Shown here piece by piece: positions 27,301-34,636 of a stretch of 64,000 nt of DNA (position 1 is its first letter; every line of letters begins with the position of its first letter). The DNA is from Cotesia glomerata (taxonomy: Eukaryota; Arthropoda; Insecta; Hymenoptera; Braconidae). Both the position numbers and the translations under genes were made by a program. A model generated the notes under the pieces. It did not search any database, was not told the DNA's origin, and worked only from the letters and a program-made list of their open reading frames with translations. The stretch is taken from contig NC_058159.1 of assembly GCF_020080835.1 (NCBI RefSeq), positions 2,046,001 through 2,110,000 of the forward strand, read 5' to 3'.

Positions 27301-30300
27301 TTAAGTTTCAAAAAAACATTAAATTAAATAAAATTATTAAATTTATGAAAAACGTAAAAACATTTTAGAAAATACATGAATATCTATTTTATTGAATTTT
27401 TTACGGAAGTTAAGCTAGCAAGTTTTATGATTTATAAAATAATAATAATTGTCCTTATACTAACTACGTAATTTATCACTAAAATATCTTCAACAAAGGT
27501 ATTTGCCTTTATAAATCGAGGATGGAATCACACGAGGATCCATTGTGGAAAGAATCTCACAGGAAATGCAGAGCGACTAATGATCGTCATCTAGATTGAG
27601 ATTGAAGCACTTCCCGACGGGACATCCTTGAAAATAAACCGAAGCCACTTAGTCTTCCCGTATAATACACACGCCCTGCCATAAATTCGCCAACAACAAG
27701 GAATTCACACGTATACATAGACAAACAACTAAAGCACAGTGTGTCTCGGAGCTCAATGTGTCTTATGAGTGGCTGCCGAATGGAATACCAAGTAAACCAG
27801 TAAGTGTGTGAGATAAAAAGGAGCATCACAAAAAGTGAATCAAAAAATATAGAAACCCATTGGAGATCGGAGGAGTCGAGTACAGTAAAAAATATAGAAA
27901 AGCAAGATAAGGAATTTATTCTTTGAAGCCAGCTGTTTAGATAGGACTCTTATATCCTTCAAAGCTTTTTTTACAATCGCACGAGCAAAAAGTCCAGATT
28001 TAGACCTAAAGAGAGAAAGAGACTACCAAGATTTACCGAAACCGAAAACACATAACGTATAACGGTGAACACACTTCTATAAAAATAAATTCCGACTGTG
28101 CTCTAGTCAATAATGTAAACACCTTATAAATATATAGGTTTTTTCTTAGAAGTTTATCATTTTTAAAGGTCTAGGTTTTATTTGAACTCTGATTTTTATT
28201 TGCTATGCTAATTATGTTTGTACTTTATACATCACTGCATCTTTATTTGCTTCTATCAATTTTACGTAAGCTTTGAGTCAATCAAAATGAGTTCAATCAA
28301 CGAATTTTTGAGACTTTCTTTTAGTTATTTACTTTTTGTTGTAATTATAATTATTGCTTGCTTGCAAATTGAAGGAAACATAAAAAGAGTTTTTTAAAGC
28401 TTTTATTTATTCAAGGAAAAAATTTATATTAAACTTATAAATATAAGAAAAAAAATTATATACAAACTGTAAATATGTAATTTTAATACCTGACTTTTGA
28501 TTAATTTTTTTAAATATTTTAAAAATTTTTACTATAATTAAAATATATCGAAAAGTTTATTTTAAGCAATAGAATATTTTCAATACATTTATTAAACATA
28601 TTTTATATTCTTTTCATGGAAAAATTTTCTAATACGTTCGTATATGATTTTTTAAACAAATTTAGTTTTGAAAATATCCGACAGGTGGCGAATGATCACT
28701 AAATTGTCTCATTATAAGAGAGTTAAATTTTGAGGTATTAATTAACAAAGTAAAAATTATTCTACTGACTCTCTTAAAACGATTATGTGATACTGAATTT
28801 TATTTTAATCAAATATTCAACTAATTTTTGTTAAATAAAATATGTCAATTGACATAAAAATTTTTTAGAGAAAACAAAAATTATTTTTGGAGCCTTACGT
28901 CACCATATAAGAAAACTTTTCATAGATTGTTAATGATTTTCCTGCAAGCGAGAAATAAAGAAGAACGTTAAGTGAAAATAAGATCCGATGGAAATCTAAA
29001 ATTAGATTACTTGCATTACATACAGCTAAGAGAATCTAAAAATTATTTAGTGTTTTACTTAACTTCGCTCTACACTGTAATTAATTTCCCTTATGGACAT
29101 TATTCAATTAAACTGTTAGAATAGAGTGCTTTTGAAATACACTTTTAAATTGCTCAGTGTGTCTTTATCAATCTTCGACTCGATTAACTTTTTATGAAAT
29201 TTTTACATCGACTAACTTTCGTTGAAATTAATTACCTTTTTTCTCTATTTTCATTTTTGATATATTTATAATTTACAATGAAAAATTTTTCATTAAAACT
29301 AAAATTATTTTTATTATCGAAAGAAATTAGGACTGAATTAAATTATTAAAATAACGAATAGGAAAAATGTAATGTCGCCGAAATCACGGAAAATTGTTTC
29401 TTAGTTATCATTTCTCTACTCAACTTAACGCTCGCAATAAAATTTAATTTTGTGAGTTAGAGCATTCATTTTAACGACTGGAAAGTTCCACAATATATTT
29501 CTACACTCCTAAAGCATGAAGAACATATAAAGCAAAGATGATTTAGTTTGCAAGTGATTAAAATTTTTAACGCAACCTCGTAAAGTTTTGTCAACAAATT
29601 TTGGTAGTACTTCTTCCTACATATTGAATTCACAATTAAAATATCCGAGAGAAGATAAGTTGGTTATACTGAACAGCAAATCCTGCTTATCGAAACTATA
29701 TACACTTATATTCCACCAGAGAGATCCACTATCATCGATAATTTAAAGTTTTGGTAGACGAGAACTTTGCAAATCGTCCACTCTAAGGCTACATCCCTAG
29801 ACAGATATGTATTAATATACATCCATAGACATATAGATATACACTTGTATATATGAGGGTGTATTTATGTATGTATGCAGGATGTACTTTAAACGTAAAC
29901 AGAATCCATCTGCGATGAAAATTTGGACTATCTAATAAACCTGGTAGTAAAATCACAAGCTATCAGAATTTCAGTTAAAATGTTTATGGAAGCGTGAAAC
30001 TTTGGATTAATATTCCTGGTTTATTAACATGGAATATCTGTATAATACATATATATAATATGTTGTATAGTGTTACACTTAATGAATTTGTAATTATGAT
30101 TGGTAACAAAATATCTAAATTTGTTTTCTTCCATCTCAGCTTTTATTTGTATCCACAACTATATATGGAACATTAATTTTCAGTGAAATAAACTTTTTTA
30201 TAGTTCGCGGAGGAATTAATTCGTAATTAGTTCTGCTAAACATCATAAAGATTTACTAGCTGTTTCTAGCCCGCTCCGCTAGGCGCTTTATAGAATTGCA

Positions 30301-33300
30301 TTTTTAGATCTAGACTTGAAATTTAATTAGAGTATTGTTTTGACTGGCACAGATTCCCAATTTTATCAAATTGGCATGCACCTTTTATCCATGTAATTAT
30401 TCTAGCTAATATTCATTGTAACTTTTAATGTGCAATCATTATAACATTCCCGTGTCGTTCTTACAAAAATGAATAATAATTGATATGAAAAAAAAATTTT
30501 TAATGAGCATTGAAAGTTTTAGTTAAAGAAATTGCAGATCTCATAAGTGAAGAAATCTGCCTAGTATATAAACATAACCAATAGAATTAAAAAATTTATT
30601 TTAAACAAATGACAATCGAATAGAATAAATTTAGTTACAATAAAAATTCATTATTTCTAAGTCAAAAAAATATAGCTTCCGGATAAGTAATCACCAACAT
30701 ATCATATACTAAACTAAAACCTTCTCCGAAACACGCTGCATCTTATGGTATAAGTATTATTCCGATCGGTTCAGTAGTTTTCGCAGTATAACCGGACAAA
30801 AAACCGGCTCTCCATTTATTAGTATGGATGTTGGGTGTAAATTAAATTTTTGTAAAAAAATTTTATGACATGGAATTATAAAATTTTTTAATATCAATTA
30901 AAATTGCAACCCGAGTCAAAAATTGGATTTAAATAATTAAAAAAAAAAATATTTGAATTAATAAAATTGTAAATTATTAATTTTTTATATATTGTATGAT
31001 ATATATCATGCATCATATATGGCGAAAGCGGTACAGCGGCTGGGATAGATGATGGCGATGGTGATGGTGATGAAAAAATGAGATAACAGTGAAGCGACAT
31101 ACCTTGTATCCGAGATAAGCGAGTAATAGTGCCTCGGTTAGTGATACGATCGCCAAAATCACCTGGACGACCCACAATTCCAGAGGTCGTCTCACCCACA
31201 GAATAGCGTCCCAGTTGATGGTCGGGTGCTCTTGAAATGCTTCCTCTGTGAGCATTTGTGACGCCAGAATGTCCGACTTGTTTCCCGCTTCGCACCCGTA
31301 ACTGCCCGTATACAAAATTGCATTTTTTGAATCAACCGTACCAAAAATTCAATTACTTTTGTTTACATTTTTTTATCGAAATTCAAAAATAAAAAAAAAC
31401 ATTCTACAGCGGTTTTTTAAAACATTCTACAGCGGTTTTTTAACACGACTCTAACTTTTTGTCATAAAAAATCTTTATAGAAAAATACAAAGAGAATTTT
31501 TCAATGCCGGAAGGCTGAACACGGTAACACCGTAATTGGTTGAACTTACCATGCTGCGAATGTAGGAACGTTGTCAGTAACAACTCGGAATATATAAAGA
31601 ATGCAGGTAAGCAACTTGAAGAAGAGGTTTGCGACTCGTATCCTCAAACCTTTTAAAACAGAAAAGAGTTTCGTTTATAAAACAGCCTGTATATTAACTT
31701 ATGAGCCTCATTAAGATTTAATGCGTTCTATTTATTCTATATAATTAAGAAAAAAAGCAACATTTTGTATTTTGTATTTTTGGAAAGGTCTTGACCTAAA
31801 TTTGTGTCTTTTCACGATTTTATATATGTTTTTATGATAATATATTTTTTATTGTAAGTTTTTTGAGTAATTTTGAATACACTGATAGAAGGGTTTAGTA
31901 CAGAGTACTAAACTGATTTAGTAACAAAATTTTTATTCATTTATTTGGGAGAAACAAATATTTTGTACCCATCAATATTATTTGTTGCAGTGTAATAAAT
32001 GATTTCTTTATAGGAACAAAGCCTTATTGCATGGAAATAAATATTTAGTTCCACCAAATAATATTTAGTAACAGGTACTAAATGTTTCTTTGGCAAGTAT
32101 TGTCGGTAGATGGCTATGCTTTAATTCCAATATTTATGTGATACATAACCTATTAACTGACTAAGATTATTTTATTCAGCTCGATTTTGGGAGATTTATT
32201 AAACCTTTAAAAACACACATACTCCTAATAAATGGCTTCTATTTATGTTTTTTATCAATAGAGTTTAGTTTACATTTTACAATTTGTCTATTATTGATAT
32301 TTTAAAAACTTGTTCAATTTTAAATTTTATAAATGTCTCAAACAAAAAACTATAATTAAATGAGATTTTTTTCTTTACAATACCTTATATTTTTACTTGA
32401 AATTATTTATTTGAATTATTTCGATTTATTTTAAGTTAAAAAGTAAGGTTACACGCTAAAATTAGTTAAAAAATTAATTTCTTTGATACCAATAAACGAT
32501 TTATTGAGTAGCAATAAATCATTTGTTAAATACTACTAAATATTTGTTTGGTGGAACTAAATGAGCTTTAATAAATGATTTAGTACCTATTACTAAATAT
32601 TTGGTAATGAAAGGTTTGTTACTAAATCTTATTAAATAGAACTAAATCCTTCTATCAGTGATAGTTTGTTGGTTCCATAATTTTTTTCCGTTCTATATTT
32701 TCCATAAAATTATTACTAATTAATCCTGCCATAGAAATATTATATAAAAAATAAATTTCAAAAGTACCGAAATTGAATATAATAATGATTAACAATATCT
32801 AAAAATCATCAAGCCAAAGAAGTTGTAATTTAACTCGTAATCATGATAACGATGATCAAAAATCCGTAGGGATTAATTGGAGCAGCATTGCAAAGGACCT
32901 ACAATCGCTTTAGGCTATAATACGCATTGTATTTGAATTTCTGTCCCGTTAAATTATAAATGTACGGCATTAGACCTAATTAATATAAATGTGTGTTCAG
33001 AGCACGTGAAACTTGATTGAAAAGGTATTGGTAGACCACATAATACAAAGTTCCTTTGTGATTTAGGTGTACAAATTCATAACTACACACCGGCATGGTC
33101 AACCTACTATTTCCGTCTCCTTCTCCGCCTCCTCTGTTGACCTCTCATTGACCTCTTGTATATTCGTGTAAAGGTTATACATTCTATATATTGTTTAGTC
33201 ACATGGCCTTTGGGCAAATTCTGCGCATTCTACCGTGTCACTGTATCGGACATCAAAAGATTTACGTATGGTTTTGTTTTTACGCCGGTAAAAAGAAATA

Positions 33301-34636
33301 ATATTGCGAAAATTTGGAATTTTAGTCTTTGTGCCGTTCCGATTTCGGATATATTGGCATATAAATGCAGATATAGTTATAGACTTTTGTATACTCTAGT
33401 TTTAAAAGATAAAACTGTTAAAATTCGCGGAAGAGCGGCACGTTTATCTCCTGATTGGAATACCTGCATTCAATCATTCCAACCGGGATTTTTTCTGATA
33501 TTATATTTATCGTTTGTTCGCTGTGATAAACTGCTGGATAATTGTAAAATATCATGGATCGTGATTCATAATAGTCGAATTTTTTTCTTATCTATTGTAT
33601 AAAACAATTTTTTTAGCGTTTGTATGACAAATTGGGGAATGGCTTAGTTTTTTAGTCAATGAATTTTGGAGCTGTATACTGATAGAAGGATTTAGTTCTA
33701 TTTAATAAGATTTAGTAACAGATACTAAATGATTAAGTAACAAACCTTTCATTACCAAATATTTAGTAATAGGTACTAAATCATTTATTAAAGCCCATTT
33801 AGTTCCACCAAATAAATATTTAGTAGTATTTAACAAATGATTTATTGGTACATAATGAATCGTTTATTGGTATCAAAGAAATTAATTTTTTAACTAATTT
33901 TAGCGTGAAACCTAACTTTTTAACTTAAAATAAACCAAAATAATTAAAATTTTGGGTAAAAATATAAGGTATTATAAAGAAAAAAATTTCATTATATTAT
34001 ATATTTTTTTGTTTGAGACATTTATAAAATTTAAAATTAAGCAAGTTTTTAACATATCAATAATAGACAAATTGAAAAATGTTAACTAAACTCCACTGAG
34101 AGAAGACATAAATAGAAGCCATTTATTGGGAGTATGTGTGTTTTTAAAGGTTTAATAAATCTCCCAAAATCGAACTGAATAAAATAATCTGAGTCAGTGA
34201 ATAGGTTATGTATCACATAAACATTGGAATTAAAGCATAGCCATCTACCGACAATACTTACCAAAGAAATATTCAGTACATGTTACTAAATATTATTTGG
34301 TGGAAATAAATATTTATTTCTATGTAATAAGGCTTTGTTCATATAAAAAAATCATTTATTAAACTGTAACAAGTAATATTGATGGGTACAAAATATTTGA
34401 TTCTTCCAAATAAATGAATAAAAATTTTCTTACTAAATTTTAGTTCAGTACTCCGTAGTAAATCCTTCTATCAGTGTAGCTTGATATAAATATTGTATAC
34501 AATCTTTAAAACAATACTAAAAATATATAATTTACCATTTGAAAAATAAGACTTACTTGATCGTTGATTTTTTATGAAATACAATTGAAGCCGTTCTTTG
34601 AAAGTGTTTTCATTCACGTAATACTCGACCCGTACT
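565..34636 (-). CDS. slo2: SLO2/KCNT sodium-activated potassium channel (partial, 8 internal exons)
   Basis: This large multi-exon gene encodes a Slack/SLO2-type channel, a tetrameric plasma-membrane potassium channel. In this family gating is by intracellular sodium through two C-terminal RCK domains, and it controls neuronal excitability. The eight exons, in transcript order, are 34636-34557, 31649-31550, 31301-31103, 18812-18738, 13866-13783, 12488-12394, 4016-3833 and 729-565. They sum to 982 bases, join in frame with GT-AG introns, and give 327 codons without a stop. Visible landmarks are YVNENTFKERL in the N-terminus, S1-S6, the filter TVGYGD, and the RCK1 start HVVVCSTTL. Intron sizes are about 2907, 248, 12290, 4871, 1294, 8377 and 3103 bases. 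The first exon(s) with the start codon were not found upstream, and the C-terminal RCK exons lie beyond base 1. The family call rests on alignment from memory to animal KCNT proteins and is very secure; orthology to the single insect SLO2 is inferred. Confidence 0.95.
731..3030. other. slo2 intron, AT-rich non-coding
   Basis: This is the first part of the intron between the pore and RCK1 exons. It is AT-rich with poly-T/poly-A tracts. A locally GC-richer patch at about 2450-2720 contains GGTGTCGGTGTCGGT. Short open frames in the patch overlap on both strands and show no recognisable protein. I see no gene here. Confidence 0.5.
3030..3680. repeat. Tandem repeat, ~140-base unit
   Basis: The segment TTAGTTATTTTGATAATTTT begins near 3080, 3220, 3360 and 3536. 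Each copy is followed by nearly the same AT-rich sequence through TTTTTCTCAATRATTATTG. The first spacings are 140 bases and the third about 176, because of an extra insert. The array lies in the intron just downstream of the pore exon. Confidence 0.85.
3833..4016 (-). CDS. slo2: slo2 exon, pore loop, selectivity filter and S6
   Basis: The exon is 184 bases, with acceptor TTTAAG and donor GTGGGT. After one base completing a codon it reads VCGIQHFQRAGHRQLNLF, then the pore helix and filter QSTYFVVVTFSTVGYGD, then FVPDIWPSQLYMVCMIC and VALLVLPTQ. TVGYGD is the potassium selectivity filter. The CGIQH-ERAG-like turret and the IWPSQL motif separate SLO2 from SLO1 and Kv channels. Translation continues in frame into the exon at 729-565. 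Confidence 0.98.
4760..5812 (+). mobile_element. Helitron family A, non-autonomous, three palindromic units
   Basis: The 5' end is TCTATATTATTAAGAGAATA preceded by A. The 3' end is CAAGGTTACTAG followed by T, with a short stem (AGTCA...TGACT) just upstream, as in Helitrons. The interior has three tandem palindromes (about 4995-5205, 5260-5467 and 5497-5704). No Rep/helicase ORF is present, so the element is non-autonomous. Confidence 0.8.
5813..7028. other. slo2 intron, non-coding
   Basis: This stretch between two Helitrons is mostly AT-rich. A GC-richer block at about 6200-6680 includes GTATCGGTGGCCACACGACC. No conserved reading frame is seen. Function is unknown; it could hold regulatory sequence. 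Confidence 0.4.
7029..7841 (+). mobile_element. Helitron family A with nested Helitron
   Basis: The element starts TCTATATTATTGAGAGAATA after A. It ends CAAGGTTGCCAG followed by T, a one-base variant of the CTAG terminus. The palindromic unit at about 7524-7730 is intact. The first unit is interrupted by the Helitron at 7211-7495. Confidence 0.75.
7211..7495 (-). mobile_element. Helitron family C, non-autonomous, nested
   Basis: Read on the minus strand it starts TCCCTACTAATATTATAAAT and ends ATGCTATGCTAG followed by T. The start and the inner TTACGCTTTCACGCAAAAAC match a Helitron family common in insects, recalled from general knowledge. It lies inside the family-A Helitron at 7029-7841 and is therefore younger than it. 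Confidence 0.8.
7842..9198. other. slo2 intron, mixed composition
   Basis: Apart from the weak frame at 8050-8394, the region holds a GC-richer patch at about 8660-9000 (TACCGGCATCTGAAGCTCGT and CTACGCTACCACCACCCTC) and AT-rich flanks. No repeat family is recognised. Confidence 0.4.
8050..8394 (-). CDS. Unrecognised open frame in slo2 intron (114 aa)
   Basis: The frame has a true ATG in a good context (GAAAATGG) and runs 114 codons. It starts MVGSLRSRQLRKAEEARG and has a Ser-rich tail. Base composition is clearly more GC-rich than the surroundings. I recognise no domain, membrane segment or signal peptide. ATGGTGGGT could also be read as an exon end at a splice donor. It may be a chance frame in a transcribed or regulatory GC-richer patch, and I give it low weight. 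Confidence 0.15.
   Translation of the reverse strand: MVGSLRSRQLRKAEEARGVVLEATEPVFTPENFILKLSNVGHLCSAQSRIKSNPSENCTSCFIATGVDPIEPHYLPRCPGITTPGTIIISYVSSSFSFSSSSEVIFTRGSKNTK
9199..9370. repeat. GC-rich hairpin repeat, copy 1
   Basis: The copy contains CCTAGGGCAGGAAAATAAG, then GACGGAGGCGGAAAGCGGC, TTTAGCGCAGCGGGCGG and CCGCCCGGAGG. The same ordered blocks occur at 10195-10486 (opposite orientation) and 37268-37499. The blocks fold back on each other (GGAAAGCGGCAACTT against AGTTGCCACTTTCC in the fuller copies). Confidence 0.65.
9413..10150. mobile_element. TIR element, CACGGAAAAAAG family, copy 1
   Basis: The element starts CATGGAAAAAAGTAAACTGT and ends ACAGTTTCCTTTTTTCCGTG, an imperfect terminal inverted repeat of about 20 bases. 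The interior matches 53068-53644 closely from TAAATAATAGTCAATTTATA through TCTCCGAGTGTGAGACC. This copy is longer by about 160 bases near its right end. No transposase is present, so it is a MITE-like element. Confidence 0.8.
10195..10486. repeat. GC-rich hairpin repeat, copy 2
   Basis: This is the reverse-oriented copy of the family at 37268-37499. It has GCCCTCCGGGCGGAAAGTGG, then CGCTGCGCTAAACTAAGTTG, a block CTCGGCTTCGCCTCGGCC, and the end CTTCCCTAGGTGTGTAATAT. It lies immediately right of the MITE at 9413-10150. Short frames through it are repeat-derived and not genes. Confidence 0.7.
10487..12393. other. slo2 intron, AT-rich non-coding
   Basis: This is unique AT-rich sequence upstream of the S5 exon's donor. 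Mildly GC-richer patches occur at about 10990-11220 and 12020-12160 (GGTCAGTCGGGTGACCCGAG). No coding signal or repeat family is recognised. Confidence 0.4.
12394..12488 (-). CDS. slo2: slo2 exon, S4-S5 linker and S5
   Basis: The exon is 95 bases, with acceptor TTTTACAG and the less canonical donor GTACAT. It reads NDLHRAMQRSQSALSQQ then LMILSVTLLCLVFT, and leaves AG to form Ser with the first base of the next exon. The ND-HRA motif and the hydrophobic S5 ending LCLVFT are conserved in KCNT proteins. Confidence 0.94.
13051..13268. repeat. TTGATTCAAG palindromic MITE, copy 1
   Basis: The flanks are CATTCAGAAAAAAAAAA on the left and TTTTTTTTTCAGTG on the right. The interior is several alternating TTCTTGAATCAAG/CTTGATTCAAG motifs that make the segment largely self-complementary. 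Related hairpins are at 43656-43880 and 55570-55766. It lies in the short intron between the S4 and S5 exons. Confidence 0.65.
13378..13408. repeat. (ATT)n microsatellite
   Basis: About ten ATT repeats occur in the intron between the S4 and S5 exons. A second interrupted ATT/GTT run is at about 13650-13692. Confidence 0.9.
13783..13866 (-). CDS. slo2: slo2 exon, S4
   Basis: The exon is 84 bases (28 codons, phase 0), with acceptor TTTGCAG and donor GTAAGT. It encodes ILYPPMRNLFIPVFLNCW followed by LAKHSLENMF. This is the S4 region, which in SLO2 channels lacks the regular arginine ladder of voltage-gated channels. Only a few scattered basic residues are present here, consistent with that. Confidence 0.95.
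13867..15088. other. slo2 intron, AT-rich non-coding
   Basis: This is the intron 5' of the S4 exon on the minus strand. A GC-richer spot occurs at about 14690-14790 (TTTCGAGCGGGCTTTTTCCG). The rest is AT-rich. No gene is seen. Confidence 0.4.
15089..16107 (+). mobile_element. Helitron family A with three palindromic units
   Basis: The element starts TCTATATTATTAAAAGAATA after A and ends GCAAGGTTGCTAA (CTRR-type) followed by T. Three tandem palindromes are at about 15197-15463, 15494-15775 and 15806-16004. The loops of the first two have expanded into long TA runs. The subterminal stem is damaged by a small deletion. Confidence 0.8.
15299..15360. repeat. (TA)n tract in hairpin loop
   Basis: A run of about 30 TA dinucleotides with one TT interruption lies at the centre of the first palindrome of the Helitron at 15089-16107. 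Confidence 0.95.
16108..17095. other. slo2 intron, non-coding
   Basis: The region is AT-rich at first and then moderately GC-richer at about 16620-17060. That part includes a purine-rich stretch AGAAAGAGAAGGAGCAGGAG. No coding evidence is seen. Confidence 0.4.
17096..17356 (-). pseudogene. Gag-like small ORF of a repeated element
   Basis: The frame has 86 codons from ATG at 17356. It begins MTSTKNRILRKIFTSANTTS and is then rich in Leu, Lys, Glu and Asn, with heptad-like spacing that suggests a coiled coil. It is repeat-borne: the opening is present in the inverted copy at about 40192 (MISTKNRISRKIFTSANTTS), where a stop follows at codon 24. A trace of it lies at 17816 in the tandem duplicate. 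I infer the N-terminal part of a retroelement gag-type protein with an upstream leader. The family is not identified. Confidence 0.4.
17337..18256. repeat. 460-base tandem duplication of element leader
   Basis: The segments 17337-17796 and 17797-18256 are nearly identical at a constant offset of 460 bases. For example, GGGAAGCAGCGCCACCTACT occurs in both. They cover the sequence just upstream (minus strand) of the gag-like ORF and its first few codons. A related inverted copy is at 39640-40330. The near identity implies a recent duplication. Confidence 0.9.
18738..18812 (-). CDS. slo2: slo2 exon, S3
   Basis: The exon is 75 bases (25 codons, phase 0 on both sides), with acceptor TTCATAG and donor GTGAGT. 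It reads GNVWQQLLSFHFILELVNTI then PFTIT, matching the S2-S3 linker and S3 of KCNT channels (GNIWEQ...LEMINTLPFIIT type). The preceding exon ends GYK, so the join reads GYKGNVW as expected. Confidence 0.94.
18813..20607. other. slo2 intron, non-coding
   Basis: This is the right-hand flank of the S3 exon. Composition is mixed: AT-rich at 19160-19730, and purine-rich with GC-richer segments at 19770-20240 and 18900-19160. Frames on the minus strand at 19940-20175 mirror a purine-rich run and look spurious. Confidence 0.4.
20925..21222 (+). repeat. Left inverted arm of foldback element
   Basis: This is the inverted partner of 22500-22742. It is built from ATCGATTTGTTGATCGATTT subrepeats, themselves partly palindromic. 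It carries an extra ~40-base segment, including a duplicated TCGAGGTCGTTGTTGGTGTT region, that is absent from the right arm. Confidence 0.85.
21425..21633. repeat. Direct repeat inside foldback element
   Basis: GAATTTTAACGTTTTTTARC CCCTCCTCTYTCGATWACATC followed by ATGTTTTTACGTCATCCGAC and AAGTTTGMACCTGTTTTT occurs at about 21453-21535 and 21547-21625. It lies just upstream of the open frame. Confidence 0.85.
21681..22103 (+). CDS. Cysteine-repeat protein of unknown function in foldback element
   Basis: The frame is open from 21636 to the TAA at 22101-22103 but contains no ATG. It is probably a terminal exon; CCTAAAAG ending at 21681 is a possible acceptor. The predicted chain is rich in Lys, Leu and Asp. 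It ends with two 23-residue repeats, TAYTKVSCSHCADKLNLI... and TAYPKVSCLNCVDKLKLN.... A more divergent third copy (KVNYSNCAERLEITKKL) lies before them. Each has a Cys-x-x-Cys (or Tyr-x-x-Cys) knuckle followed by an amphipathic helix. A preceding acidic part reads YWDDFDELIESYFGDIPPED. I do not recognise the family. Metal binding is an inference from the Cys pairs. It lies between the inverted arms and so may be the element's own protein or captured host sequence. Confidence 0.45.
   Translation, partial: DKLTDIERDFLRSQPSYWDDFDELIESYFGDIPPEDIGIFVGKIIDWHKNLEVIKAARGKVNYSNCAERLEITKKLIGITGNLRKTAYTKVSCSHCADKLNLIDDLLKTAYPKVSCLNCVDKLKLNQKLLKITQKFQKLE
22240..22490. repeat. Tandem repeat of ~58 bases in foldback element
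   Basis: Four to five copies of a unit containing GAAGTTATCTCTTGAACGAA, TCGACTGAAATTATGTGAAA and TTACATGAAGTTATGT lie between the open frame and the right arm. The unit has its own shorter GTGAAGTTAT repeats. Confidence 0.9.
22500..22742 (-). repeat. Right inverted arm of foldback element
   Basis: This is the complement of the left arm, from GGTAGCATTTTGACCTC through AGCTAAGCAGGGAGGGTTTG on the other strand. It differs from the left arm by scattered substitutions and lacks one internal segment. Confidence 0.85.
23317..24383. other. slo2 intron, non-coding
   Basis: This is mostly unique sequence of moderate GC content, especially 23640-24000. Overlapping short frames on the minus strand give no recognisable protein. 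No repeat family is identified. Confidence 0.4.
24384..25152. repeat. Tandem duplication, ~372-base unit
   Basis: The unit from GATTAGTGTCTTTATT to TTTTGGCAAATGCAATTTTA occurs at 24384-24755 and again at 24756-25152. The second copy has scattered changes and a small insertion (AATTACAGAGAAAAAAATTA). Divergence is greater than in the 460-base duplication at 17337. Confidence 0.9.
25153..26155. other. GC-richer unique intron segment
   Basis: GC content is clearly higher than in the flanks. A (GAT)n-like run (GACGATGATGATGATGATG) lies near 25610. There is no long open frame and no repeat match in the window. This could be conserved non-coding or regulatory sequence. Confidence 0.35.
26156..26958 (+). 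mobile_element. CACTGATAGAAGG TIR element, copy 1
   Basis: The termini are CAGTGATAAAAGGATTTAGT and ACTAAATCCTTCTATCAGTG. The interior has many short TTTAGTA/TACTAAAT motifs plus the segment GGCAAGTATTGTCGGTAGAT, conserved in copies 2-4. It is about 800 bases long with no transposase. It is followed directly by the palindrome at 26959. Confidence 0.85.
26959..27134. repeat. TTTTGCGTCA/TTTAACAC palindromic repeat, copy 1
   Basis: It starts CAGTAAAAAATTTTGCGTCA and contains mirrored GTGTTAAATATTTAACAC. It is flanked on both sides by the same 40 bases (26919-26958 and 27135-27174, ACTAAATCTTATTAAATAGA onward), the terminal sequence of the neighbouring TIR element. Confidence 0.7.
27135..30255. 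other. slo2 intron, AT-rich with an ancient repeat module
   Basis: This is mostly unique AT-rich sequence. Two degenerate copies of an old repeat module (AACTCTCTTATAATGAGACA ... CGCCACCTGTCGG) lie on the minus strand at about 27175-27256 and 28660-28740. GC-richer patches occur at 27500-28060 and 29660-29800. No gene is recognised. Confidence 0.45.
30256..30828 (-). mobile_element. Helitron family B, non-autonomous
   Basis: On the minus strand it starts TCCATACTAATAAATGGAGA, has CCGGTTATACTGCGAAAACT near the start, and ends with a GC-rich hairpin (GCGGAGCGGG) and CTAG followed by T. It is the opposite-strand relative of 43988-44558, with almost the same length (about 573 bases). Confidence 0.85.
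31103..31301 (-). CDS. slo2: slo2 exon, S1-S2 loop and S2
   Basis: The exon is 199 bases with acceptor GGGCAG and donor GTATGT. It begins YGCEAGNKSD, where family members have a Cys-x-Gly-Cys loop. It continues through an acidic linker (EEAFQEHPTINWDAILWVRR) into S2 (WVVQVILAIVSLTEALLLAY) and ends GYK. The INW-ILWV-R motif before S2 is a SLO2 signature. The intron that follows is about 12.3 kb and holds the foldback element and other repeats. Confidence 0.95.
31391..31443. repeat. Short direct repeat
   Basis: ACATTCTACAGCGGTTTTTT AA occurs twice in direct succession in the 248-base-intron flank region, just right of the S2 exon. It may be replication slippage. It falls inside the short intron between the S1 and S2 exons. 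Confidence 0.8.
31550..31649 (-). CDS. slo2: slo2 exon, S1
   Basis: The exon is 100 bases with acceptor AAAAG and donor GTAAGT. It reads LRIRVANLFFKLLTCILY followed by IFRVVTDNVPTFAA, corresponding to the first membrane segment and the start of the S1-S2 extracellular loop. It carries two bases at each end that complete split codons, Ser before and Cys after. Only 248 bases of intron separate it from the next exon, the shortest intron seen in the gene. Confidence 0.94.
31880..32660 (+). mobile_element. CACTGATAGAAGG TIR element, copy 2
   Basis: The element runs from CACTGATAGAAGGGTTTAGT to ACTAAATCCTTCTATCAGTG with perfect outer termini. It has the same interior and orientation as copy 1, with several small differences including the loss of one TTTAGTATCCGTTACTAAAT block near the right end. 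Confidence 0.9.
32661..33676. other. slo2 intron, mixed non-coding
   Basis: This unique stretch is GC-richer at 33030-33240. A 148-codon open frame crosses 33156-33602, but it starts inside non-conserved sequence and resembles no protein I know. I treat it as chance. Confidence 0.35.
33677..34476 (-). mobile_element. CACTGATAGAAGG TIR element, copy 3 (inverted)
   Basis: It is oriented opposite to copies 1 and 2: the left end is ACTGATAGAAGGATTTAGTT, and the right end AAATCCTTCTATCAGTG follows ACTCCGTAGT. A 60-codon frame on the minus strand (34264-34082, including GRWLCFNSNVYVIHNLFTDS) is also open in copy 4 but broken in copies 1 and 2. Confidence 0.88.
34557..34636 (-). CDS. slo2: slo2 exon, end of cytoplasmic N-terminus
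   Basis: The exon is 80 bases, preceded by a T-rich tract ending TTTCAG and followed by the strong donor GTAAGT. Its first base completes a codon from an upstream exon (expected Arg or Gln). It then reads VRVEYYVNENTFKERL and QLYFIKNQRS, leaving one base that completes Ser in the next exon. This matches the conserved stretch just before S1 in KCNT1/KCNT2. It is the most upstream exon I can identify. Confidence 0.93.

Noticed and set aside
33156..33602. 148-codon plus-strand frame
   Set aside because: No recognised family, hydrophobic and unpatterned, in unique DNA beside a transposable element; probably chance.
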